Origin: Ichthyophis bannanicus
Lineage: Eukaryota > Chordata > Amphibia > Gymnophiona > Ichthyophiidae
Assembly: GCA_033557465.1 (NCBI GenBank)
Contig: CM066040.1
Location: 323,968,297 to 324,032,296 of the forward strand
Direction: 5' to 3'
DNA length: 64,000 nucleotides
In this document: positions 17,861-27,029 of the stretch, piece after piece
Position numbering within the stretch: position 1 is the stretch's first letter
Layout of the letters: each line of letters starts with the position of its first letter
Notes under the pieces: generated by a model
The model's database searches: none
Seen by the model: only the letters and a program-made list of their open reading frames with translations
What the model was told of the DNA's origin: nothing
Translations under genes and position numbers: made by a program

Positions 17861-18179
17861 AAAGATCCAGGCCATCTAATAGCCTTCCCATCTCCCGCTA
17901 ACTTCGTAGCCACTGGTTAGAACATAAGAAATGCCATGCTGGGTCAGACCAAGGTCCATCAAGCCCAGAATCCTGTTTCCAACAGTGACCAATCCAGGTC
18001 ACAAGTACCTGGTAGGTTCCTAAAAAGGAACACAGGTTCCACAGTACTCATCCCAGGGCATGTAGTGGATTTCCTGGGTAATCTTTAATAATGGTTAATG
18101 GACCTTTCCTCCAGGAATTTTTTTAAATCGGCTACACTAACAGCTTTTACTACATCTTCAAGTGACAAATTCCAGAGTT

Positions 18180-20560
18180 TAATAATGCATTGAGTGAAAA
18201 AATATTTCCTCTAATTAGTCTTAAATGAGTTACATTGTAGCTTTATTGCGTTTCCCCTAATCTTTCTATTTTTTGATGGCGTAAACAACCAATATGCATT
18301 TACCAGTTCCATTCTAGTCACTATTTTGTAGACTTCTATCATATCTCTCCTCAGCCGTCTCTTTTCCAAGTTCAAAAGCCCTAACCTTTTAAGCCTTTCC
18401 TCATAGGGGTATCTTTTCATCCTCTTTACCATTTTGGTGGCTCTTCTCTGTACCTTTTATAATTCTGCTATATCCTTTTAAGATATGGCGACCAGAATTG
18501 CACACAGTATTTGAGGTGCATTCGCACCATGGAACGATACAGAGGCATTATATTATCCTTGATTTTATTCTCCATTCCTTTCCTTATGATTCCTAGCATT
18601 CTATTTGCTTTCTTGGCCACTGCTGTACACTGAGTGGAGGGTTCAACATATTGTCCACGATGACACCTCAGTCTTTTCCTGGGTGGTGGTTTCTAATGTG
18701 GAACCTTGCATTGTATAACTGTAGTTTGGGTTGTTCTTTCTTGGATGCATAACTTTGCACTTGTCCACATTAAATTTCATCTGCTATTTGAACTTCCAAC
18801 CTTCCAATTTAGCAAGGTTCTCTTGCAGTTTTTCACAATCCTCTTGTGTTTTAACAACTTCAAATAATTTTGTGTCATTTGAAAATTTGATCACCTCACT
18901 CGTTATTCCCATTTCCAGGTCATTTATGAATATGTTAAAAAGCAGCGGGCCCAGCACAGATCACTGGGGTACTCCACTTTTCACCTTTCTCAATTGAGAA
19001 AATGGGCCATTTAGAGCTACCCTCCGCTTTCTTTTAATCAATTCCTGATCCACAATAGTACACTGCCTCCAATCCTATAACATTTTCATTTGTCGAGTCT
19101 CTCATGAGGGACCTTGTCAAAGGCTTTCTGAAAATCAAGATACACTATATCAGGGATGGCTAACTGCTTTCCATTGTATGCAAATATGTCATGACTATTT
19201 ATTAGGGACATCCTGAAAACCAGGCTGGATTGTGGCATTCCAGGATGGAATATGCCACCCCTGCACTATATCAACCAGCACACCTCTGTCTACCAGTTTA
19301 TTCAAACCTTAAAAAAAATATAACAGATTAGTAAGACAAGACTTTCTTTGGCTAAATCCGTGTTGGCTTTCTCCCATTAAACCATGACTATCTACATGTT
19401 CAGTTATTTTATTCTTTATGATGGTTTCTACCATTTTGCCTGGTACTGACGTCAGGCTTACTGTTCTGTAGTTTCCCAGATCACCCCAGAACCCTTTTTA
19501 AAAACTGGCGTTACATTGGCCAACTCCAATCTTCAGGTACTACAGATGATTTTAATGATAATTCACAGATTACTAATAGTAGGACTGCAATCTCATGTTT
19601 CAGTCCTTTCAACACCCTCAGATGTATACCATCTGGCCCAGGTGATGTATTACAACTGTTTGATAAACTGAAGAGTAGTATATCTTCCCGATTTATCTAT
19701 ATTTCTTTCAATTCTTCTGATATATCACCTTTAAATACCATTTCAGGCATGGGTAACTTCTCTACCTCCTCTTCAGTAAAGACCGAAGCAAAGTATTTAT
19801 TCAATCTTTCCACTATGTCCTTATCCTCCCTTAGTGCCCCTTTTACCTTTCTATCATCCAATTGTCCAACTGACTTTCTCACAGGTATTTTGCTATTAAT
19901 GTGCTTGAAAAAGGTTTTATTATGCGTTTTTGCTTCCATAGCAAGCTTATTTTCAAATTCTCTCTTTGCCTGCCTTATCAGTGCCTCACATCTAATGTGC
20001 CAGTGCTTATGTCTTTTCTCATTTTCATCATTTGGCTCCTTTTTTCCATTTCCTGAAAGATGCCTTTTTGGCTACAACAGGCTCTCTGACCTCGCCTCTA
20101 AACTATGCTGGCAGTTTTTTGGTCTTCTTTCCACTTTGCTTAAAGCGTGGAATACATCTGGTCTGAGCTTCCAAGATAGTATTTTTAAACCACACCCATT
20201 CTTGACATAAATTTTTAACATTTGCAGCTGCTCCTATTAGTTTTTTCTTAACTATTTTCCTCATATTACCATAGTCTCCTTTTTGAAAGTTTAAAGGTAG
20301 TATTGTGGATTTCCATGCCATCCTTCTTCCATTTGTTAAATCAAACATGATCATGCTATTATCTATTGCCAAATGGCCCCAACACCCTTATCTCTTGCAC
20401 CAGATCCTGTGTTCCACCTCAGACTAGGTGCAGAATAGGTTCCCCGCTTGTTGGTTCATGAACCTGCTGCTCCAAGAAGCAGTCATTTATTTCATCTAGA
20501 AACGTTTCTCTCCCTAGCATGTCCTGCAGTGATATTGACCCAGTAGATAGTGGGGTAATT
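18180..20560 (-). pseudogene. CR1 ORF2 (endonuclease/RT) remnant
   Basis: Degenerate minus-strand polyprotein. Readable pieces in coding order: a block ending RFKQSGKKTKKLPA (about 20103-20150), TFFKHINSKIPVRKSVGQLDD...VERLNKYFASVFTEEE (19697-19939), the SPGPDGIH-like region near 19630, the FADDTKLF-like active site near 18870, and [26 protein letters not shown] (18211-18432). Many frameshifts and stops. The RT would have copied CR1 RNA at nicked target DNA. Confidence 0.8.
19151..19263. mobile_element. hAT-type miniature element (MITE), 113 bp
   Basis: Flanked by a perfect 8-bp target-site duplication cactatat (19143-19150 and 19264-19271). Terminal inverted repeats cagggatggc and gccacccctg (one mismatch) fit the hAT CAGGGGTGGC-type end. 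No coding capacity; must have been moved in trans by a hAT transposase. Confidence 0.9.
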
Positions 20561-20645
20561 GAAATCACTCATTATTACTGTATTGTAACTTTTGTTAGCT
20601 TCCCTGATTTCTCTTAGGATTTCATCAACCAGCTGTGCAGGCAGC

Positions 20646-21093
20646 TTCCAAAACAATGAAAAGAAGGCAGTGTTCTATGTGCAAGAAAAATTTAAGACTA
20701 TAATGAAGCAGTATTTCATTCTCAAATCAGTTTCAGAACAATGTAAGTAAGCAGTGTCCTCGATTTAGATCAATTTCCAAGCACAGTAACAAAGTAACAG
20801 CCTTACTTTCAGATGAGTCTTCCTCCATACAGCTGCAGCTCTGTTCTGTTCGGTTCCAGCAGAAACTGAGTCCTATTCTTGGCTTCTCTTTTTGTAGGGC
20901 AGGATCTACCCCTTTTGACTGATTAGCCTATTTCTCCTACTTTCCTGTTGGCAGGGACAAATTGTTTCCTTGAGGATTCCTCCTTTGACTTTTCCGTCTG
21001 AGGTTTTGATATTATGTTTGAGGTCATTTCCCTGGTATTTTCTTTTCTCTTTTGAGTCCCAAAGTTACAGGATGTAGGCCTTGTTACAGGAGA
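20646..21093. other. Unassigned segment
   Basis: No convincing frame or repeat family seen. Low-complexity pyrimidine stretches occur; possibly decayed LINE 5' sequence. Confidence 0.4.
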
Positions 21094-21312
21094 GCTGGCA
21101 TGAGGATGACTTCTTCCAGTGAGGGGGAAGTTGGTATCAGGATGGCTGCTTCTTTTGAGGGAGGAGCTAGAGCCAAGATGGCCTCGTCCGATGAGGAGGA
21201 GGGAGCTTGCACCAAAATGGCTGCGTCCGATGAGGAGTGGGGGGAGTTGGCGTCAGGATGGCTTTTTCCAATGAAGAGGGGGGGGGGGGAGCTGGCACCA
21301 GGATGGCATTGT
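21094..21312 (+). repeat. Degenerate minisatellite, about six units of 36-44 bp
   Basis: Repeats of a unit resembling gagctggcaccaggatggctg followed by cttccgatgaggag. The G run near 21280-21292 expands one unit. The repeat gives a spurious 98-codon frame (21052-21348) whose residues repeat with the DNA; I do not consider it a gene. One stray unit-like copy lies at 42668-42696. Confidence 0.7.
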
Positions 21313-21447
21313 GCTCAATGGTTTTGGGTGACTAAAGAAGAGATTTAACTTTCATTGCCAAAAGGACTGGCATTCATATTGTGAGTTTGACATTTCAGAA
21401 TGAAAAGAGGGAAGGGAGCTGGGGATGAATTGATTCTTTGATGTAGT

Positions 21448-21700
21448 AAAAGCTGTTAGTGTAGCTGGGTTTAAAAAAGGTTTGGACAAGTTCTTGGAGG
21501 AAAGGTCCATAAACCATAATTAAAGAGGACCAGGGGAATCCACTGCTTACCCTGGGGCAAGCATTGTGGAACCTGTGTACCTTTTTGAGATCCTGACAGA
21601 CACTTGTGACCTGGATTGTCCATTGTTGGAAATAGGATACTGGGCTTGATGGACTTGATCTGACACAGTATGGCATTTCTTATGTTCTTATCAGTGTTAT
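21448..21700 (+). mobile_element. CR1 3'-end fragment
   Basis: Matches the 3' end of the plus CR1 at 51895-52138: [14 protein letters not shown] C terminus, then 3' UTR with ccataaaccat, caagcattgtggaacctgtg, gacctggattg, and ggatactgggcttgatgga, ending ttcttatgttctta. 5'-truncated, as is usual for LINEs. Confidence 0.85.
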
Positions 21701-23215
21701 ATAAGCTTATGTAAGTAAATATGTGTATGGTACAGTTTTATCCAAAATTGTGTGTTATTTTATAGAGATAGGGTAACTTTAGTCAGATAAGTTGAAGACA
21801 TTCTTGAAAAATAGAGGTGCAGAATGCCCCTGGAGCAAAAAGCAATTTCATCCTAATGAAGCTGTTAGAATGCCCCAACCTGGAGCTTCCAGAGATAATA
21901 AATAGGTTCTAGGTTCTCTTCCAGAAGCATTATTGTACATGTGCACTGCATTTGTGATGTTGGTAAGGACTCGTGTGAATTCTGACATCCTGAATGACTT
22001 TCCATTGGCCAGTCATGGCCTTCTGACACAGCCTGCAGGCCAGGTCCAGAGTCAGCCTTCATGTCCCTGGCTTCAAGCTTGTCTTTTCCAGTCTCCCAGC
22101 CTGATGAAGCCTCTTGGGAGCACTGATGGTACCTTTTCTGACAGGCTTTTTAACCTTCCAGCCCTCTCCTCCCCACCTTCACTGCCCTGACAGACAGTGA
22201 GAAAACTTGTTTCACTAATGCATTTGTTCAATACCCCTGGCAAACAGATTAGGCAAAGCTTTATCAGAGAGAGAGCGAAACCTGATAATGGTTTTCAGCA
22301 AATCCTCTGGCTGTCACAGATTAAAACAGCCATGGCAGGGAGCATTAGCAGCTTTTTTTTACCCTTTGCTTCTCCTTTTGTCTTCTTTTTCCATCGCATT
22401 TCTCAGTCAATCTATTGCAGAGAAGCCTGGTAGAGATACAAGGAGCAGTCAGTTTCAATCTGATCTGCGATTGGTTTTCCTGAAGCTGATCTGTGTTGCC
22501 TTATCGATCCACGTGCCCCTGAATGTTCGTCACCTTGTTTGTCTGGAAAAGGAGTGGGGGGGGGGGGGGAGAGGGGAGGAGGGTAGTGCAAGTACGTTAG
22601 TGTGAGGCTCGCAGCCACGGAATCACTTTAAACTTGATACATACCATTGATCTCCTAGCTCATACACAAAGAGGGCCAGCAGAGTCCGACATGAAAGAAG
22701 CCTCAACAGTCTACCCTAATCAAGAGAGTTTAAATGACTGTGACCTTCTTATTAAAAAGAGATCGGTTCAGAAGTGTCATTTCTTTTGTATTGAAGAGAA
22801 GAGACGAAGTGAACAACCTTTGTCAGGCTGAGAGGCTTACACGATAGCTGCCTGGGACCCTTGCTGTATTATTTAGCAGTGACTGGCATGCAGCTTTTGA
22901 AAGGAAGAAAAGAGACACGTTTGCTTTTATGTAATATAGCTCCTTTAATATCAGCTGAATCCCAAAGAGTTTCATGAGTTCAGAGCTGTTAATAGTCTTT
23001 CTACAGAAGGAAATTTCCTTCTTTTTTTTTTTTAAACCTTTTTCCCTTCCAAAATCTTTGGAGATCATTTACTACAGCATGGGCAGATGCCATTATTACA
23101 CATGATCTACTTACTGCAGGGCTCACTGCAGAAATTCGGTGCTGTGGTCGGTAATTGTGCACTGTTCTAACTTGACCCCTTGTATGCGCTCTGCTGTTGT
23201 TAAAATGGAGGCACA
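21701..23215. other. Low-copy-looking DNA, no feature recognised
   Basis: About 1.5 kb without recognisable transposon motifs or a convincing coding exon. It includes a G13 run near 22557-22570. Short open frames here look random. It is a candidate for the original host sequence. Confidence 0.4.
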
Positions 23216-23300
23216 TAACATAGTAACATAGTAGATGACGGCAGATAAAGACTAGCATGGTCCATCTAGTCTGCCCAGCAAGATGGCAACAAAGACATAA
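23216..23300 (-). mobile_element. CR1 3'-terminal fragment (antisense)
   Basis: The sequence acatagtaacatagtaga, tgacggcagataaagac, catggtccatctagtctgcc matches the 3' terminus of the minus-strand CR1 at 47998-48060 almost exactly. Only the last roughly 85 bp of that family are present. Confidence 0.85.
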
Positions 23301-23349
23301 GCTAGGCCTCTTTTCCTTAAAGCGGGACATGAGCAGTAGTTAAAGGAGG

Positions 23350-23490
23350 TAATATTGGCCTTGTACAGGTCAATAGTGAGACACCCAAAAAGAATAGTGT
23401 TTAATCCTGGAGGCCATACCTACATGCGGACATGAAGCAAATAGAAGCAGCAAAGAGAGGGGCAACCAGAATATTTTAGGGCTTGTAATC
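23350..23490 (+). pseudogene. Short CR1 RT C-terminal remnant
   Basis: Reading plus strand, LYRSIVR followed after damage by KQQREGQPE resembles the conserved CR1 [17 protein letters not shown]...VQRRATK segment. Very short and degenerate. Confidence 0.45.
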
Positions 23491-23539
23491 AGTGATGAAC
23501 TTAGCTTTCTCTTTACCACTTATAATGAAAAAAGTATTC

Positions 23540-23760
23540 AGGAACAAAGACACAAGCTGTCTCCATTACCAGGCACTTTAAATAATGCACAGTCCTGCAC
23601 TGCAACATTTGTAGGAGATGTACCATACCAGAACAACACTAGCTTGCAAGCAGTCAAACAGCACCCAGATATTACAAGCTGGACTCCCGTAGATAACTAC
23701 ATGCTAGAAGAATCTCCCGTCATCATCACACACGCAGAACACAGTCTGACTCTCCCTTAA
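23540..23760 (+). other. Open stretch of unknown origin
   Basis: A continuous 70-odd codon reading frame without ATG start, containing KLSPLPGTLNNAQSCTATF, NNTSLQAVKQHPDITSWTP and EHSLTLP before a stop at about 23758. Composition is protein-like (few low-complexity runs), but I do not recognise the family; it may be a fragment of an older transposon. Confidence 0.3.
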
Positions 23761-24166
23761 TACACAAATAAGCAACTACAAGTTATAAACAGAAACGCAA
23801 ACAAAAACTGAAATAGGAACTACAGTATCACTGATGTCTGATGGCCTGTATTACAGTAAAGCACAGTAAGGCAGCTTGGTTTATCTACTGAAAACTGTTG
23901 CCCTACATGCAATAGCTAACAAGCTTTATCAGCCAATTAATAAAGGGAAAAAAGGTTTTTTAAAAAGCTGAGAGAATCAACCAGAAGGTTAAAGGGTAGG
24001 ATGATGTGGTACTTGACTTGTGATGCTAGGATTTGCATGTGGGTAGCCATAGAGCTGGTGCAAGGCTGTTAGATACCCTAGGTGAACTTTTAACCTTGTG
24101 CGTGCTCTCTCCACCCCCCAAACCCTCCTGCACCCCGCTAAGATTTGATAAGTAAACTCAACTGTC
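23761..24166. other. Unassigned segment
   Basis: AT-rich non-coding DNA. Nothing recognised. Confidence 0.35.
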
Positions 24167-24180
24167 ATGATTATACCAAC

Positions 24181-24298
24181 CTGAAAACAAAAAACCTGGG
24201 TCTCAGAAGCTCGTTTTTCAAAAACATTTTGAAAAATGAGCTTCTGAGACCCAGATTTTTTGTTTTCAGATTGTTCACTTTAACCTGGTGATAGGTAT
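24181..24298. mobile_element. Hairpin insertion with 14-bp target-site duplication
   Basis: The 14-bp direct repeat atgattataccaac (24167-24180 and 24299-24312) flanks 118 bp. The first 89 bp form an imperfect palindrome (arms 24181-24223 and 24227-24269, loop about 3 nt, few mismatches); a 29-nt tail (24270-24298) follows. The structure matches the insertion at 53694-53897. Confidence 0.75.
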
Positions 24299-24369
24299 AT
24301 GATTATACCAACATCAAGCCTCCAAGAATGATTCTGGAAAAAATGCAGAACTTGGCATCATACTTTTTC

Positions 24370-25110
24370 ATATTGAACTCTGTTTCATGTATAACGTGTG
24401 TGTGTGTGTCCATGTGTCCGTCCAGAGAAGGAGTCTGATGCATTGACTCAGGTAGTTCCTTCCAGGCATATGGAGCAGCAAGGTGGAATGGACAAAGACT
24501 GGAGTTGGAAGTGGCAGAGAAGGGGACAGAAAAAAGGGATCTGCCAGAGGAGCGGAGTTCCCGAGGAAATGTAGCGAGGAGCCCCTGAATGAATATACTT
24601 GTAGGTAAGTAGGAGAAGTTTGAACTGGATGCAGAAATGGATAGGGAGCCAATGAAATGATTTGAGAAGAAGGGTTACATGAGCCTAACGGCACTGACGG
24701 AAAATAAGATGTGCAGCTGAGGTTTTGAACAGATTGAAGGGGAGAAAGAGGTGATTCAGAGGGAGACCACTAAGGAGCAGGTTACAATAGTCAGGATGGG
24801 AGGTGACTAGTGAGTGGATGAGAGTCTTAGTAGTGTGTGTAGAAAGGAAGGGACAAATTTTTTCAATGTTATAAAGAAAGAAACGACAGGTTTTAGCTCT
24901 CTGTTGGATGTGTGCAGAGAAAGAGAGTAGAGTCAAATTTGACCCCAAGGTTGCGAGCTGAGGAAACAGGGAGGAGTGTAGTATTATCCACAGAAATAGA
25001 GAAATAGTACCCCACTCTAGGAGCCCTTTTAAAATTGTTGCTTGGGGGCCTGCAATTTGAAGTTCTGCTGCTGCCAGGAAGGCGCCTAGTTTACCCCTAG
25101 TATATAAGGG
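24370..25110 (-). mobile_element. L2-like LINE 3' fragment, antisense
   Basis: Minus-strand frame at 24685-25116 contains ATLGSNLTLLSFSAHIQQRAKTC region and FFLYNIEKICPFLSTHTTKTLIHSL, SHPDYCNLLLSGLPLNHL, closely matching the plus-strand L2-like copy at 61370-61540 (FFLYNINKIRPFLSEHNTK). It is followed by the 3' C-terminal part near 24370-24690. A (GT)n run lies at about 24393-24408. Confidence 0.8.
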
Positions 25111-25249
25111 CAACACAAGTGCCTATGTCCCTTTTTTTAAACAGGCACCCAGAACCAGCTCCAATAATACCCAAATTTACCTCTGCTCAATGCACTACTC
25201 CCATATTTTGTAAAGTACACATATACATTGCAGCTATGTTCCTCGGGAA

Positions 25250-25359
25250 TGTCTACATACAGCCACATATTTATTTATTTAACAGTATTTATATACCACC
25301 TTTTCCGTAAATCAAGATGGTTTACATTGAACTCAGTTTTGCCAGCTAGTGGTTTACAT
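25250..25359. repeat. Interspersed-repeat fragment (LINE/SINE-type tail)
   Basis: tttatttatttaacagtatttatataccacc and gatggtttacattga resemble the insert at 45541-45753 (tttatttaacatttcttatataccgc... ggtttacattga). It is the sequence into which the L1 element inserted; it resumes at 35792. Confidence 0.55.
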
Positions 25360-25374
25360 TAAAACTTATTTTGA
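25360..25374. repeat. Target-site duplication of the L1 element, left copy
   Basis: taaaacttattttga, identical to 35777-35791. Confidence 0.93.
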
Positions 25375-25547
25375 GGAGATCACGTGAGCACATGAGCGGG
25401 TGAGGAGCTTCCTCGTCTCGCTCCCGGGCCGCCCCAAGAAACTTGCGAATAACTTGGTGAAAAATCATAGTGAGAGGCGGGGGTCTGCCTGTCCTTCTAA
25501 CGTGTGCATTGTGATACTTTGATTGACTGGCTCACCTGGTGGAGACG

Positions 25548-26393
25548 ATGAAGGCGGCGGGGAGAAGAGAAAAAGCCACGGGCCCGAAAGACTCCAAAAT
25601 GGCGGCCGCGGCCTGACCCGCTGTAGCGCCTGATTCTCCGGGGAAAGAAAGTGTGGATTCCTGTTCGGAAGATGTGGCGCAGGAGGTGGTAAAGCTCCTG
25701 GAACCAAAGTTTGACACAGTAATGAGGAAACTTGAGGAGATGGGTGAGACCTTTGCTGAAATTACAAGAAGAGTGGAAGAAGTTGAGCAGAGAGTGAATG
25801 TGCTGGAGGATAGTGAATTAGCCTTGGAGAGAAGCAGCCATAAACAACAGAAACAGATTGAAGCTCTGATGCAGAAGGTAGACGATCTGGAGAACAGATC
25901 ATGTCGGAATAACCTTCGCTTGATAGGAGTGCCAGAATCATGGGCTGAGGGGCAACTTGCACACTTGTTTGAAGAGTGGTTGCCGAAAGAATTGGGCCTA
26001 ACAGATATGCTTGGACAAATCAAAGTTGAAAGGGCCCATAGGCTGGGGCAGCGATTAAGCGGCAGGGATAGACCGCGGCCGTTGCTGGCCCGCCTGTTAA
26101 ACTTTCAGCACAAATCACTTTTGCTGCAGGTGTATCGAAAGCGGAGAGATCTTAAGTTAGATAATGCACCAGTGCTCATGTTCCAAGATTACTCGGCGGC
26201 CTTGGCTGCGCAATGCAAGGAGTTCTCGCCCATTTGCAGTGAGCTGGTGAAAGGAGGGATTCACTTTACTCTAACTTATCCTGCCATTTTGAAGGGATTT
26301 CACAAAGGTACAACGCATTCATTTGACCAGGCAACTGCGGCGAGGACGTTTCTTGCTACGATCGAGCATGGACAACATGCTGAGAAGGCTTAA
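25548..26393 (+). pseudogene. L1 ORF1 protein (one stop codon)
   Basis: RNA-binding, chaperone-type ORF1 of L1 elements. The likely ATG is 25548 (MKAAGRREKATGPKD). A TGA at 25614-25616, probably a former CGA, interrupts codon 23; downstream the frame is open to the stop at 26393. Domains: an N-terminal basic region, a heptad-rich coiled coil (VMRKLEEMGETFAEITRRVEEVEQRV... about 25710-25900), then the RRM-like domain beginning RSCRNNLRLIGVPE and a C-terminal domain with FHKGTTHSFDQATAARTFLA. ORF1 trimers coat L1 RNA (family knowledge). Confidence 0.85.
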
Positions 26394-26639
26394 GGCCCGC
26401 AACTGGTTGGAGAGTTTACGTGTGGGACAACGCCACTCTTTTGCATTGATAGAGTGAGCAGTGGACGACCTGACTACTGTGTAGAGGCCTCACGACAGAC
26501 TAGATGCAGGTGGACTCTGGAGATGATGGACAAGTTGCCTTTAGTTTTTTGTTACTTCTTGAAGGGCGACCCGGAGGTGTATAGACAGTGATCTAACTCC
26601 TAGTTGGGAGTACCTTGCCTCGGCAGGGTTGAAGAATGT

Positions 26640-26875
26640 TAAAGGATGTGGGGGTGTATGGGATGGAGGGAGGGGGGTGGTATATGTGTAACTGGCTGAA
26701 TGGATGTGTGTGTGTGGAGATGGGTGAAGAGGGAGTGTGGAGGGGTCTAAGTGGAGGGGTTGGAAGTCATGCATTGCAAGGGGGAGTGGGGAATGTGCTT
26801 GCAAATCCTTTGGTGGGAGAGATGGGGCTGGGAGGGGGTTGGGAAGGGGAAGGGGGGTGGGGTAGGGGGAGCAGC
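26640..26875 (+). other. G-rich inter-ORF spacer with quadruplex potential
   Basis: The ORF1-ORF2 spacer is strikingly G-rich on the coding strand. At 26824-26869 there are at least five runs of three or more G separated by 1-3 nt (ggggctgggaggggg, gggaaggggaagggggg), a canonical G-quadruplex pattern. Confidence 0.65.
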
Positions 26876-27029
26876 AGCATCGCATCTTGGAGCATACACA
26901 AGTTGGGTAGACTAGCGTACCGACACCAAGGACTATGGGGGGAGCAGAGGGACCCGGAGCTGACTCCAGGGGCGAGGCTGGGCGCCTCTTGGAGTAAGAT
27001 CTGTAGTGGAAGTAGACAGCAGTTGATCT

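Larger units (their letters stand above)
17925..20645 (-). mobile_element. CR1 LINE, antisense, degenerate
   Basis: CR1 non-LTR element read on the minus strand. Its 3' end lies at about 17925 (agaacataagaaatgcc..., same tail family as 21448-21700 and 51895-52138). Its 5' part near 20500-20645 reaches into the endonuclease-coding region. Interrupted by a 113-bp hAT element at 19151-19263. Confidence 0.85.

Noticed and set aside
21052..21348. 98-codon gene over the minisatellite
   Set aside because: The residues simply repeat with the DNA units; no start context or domain.
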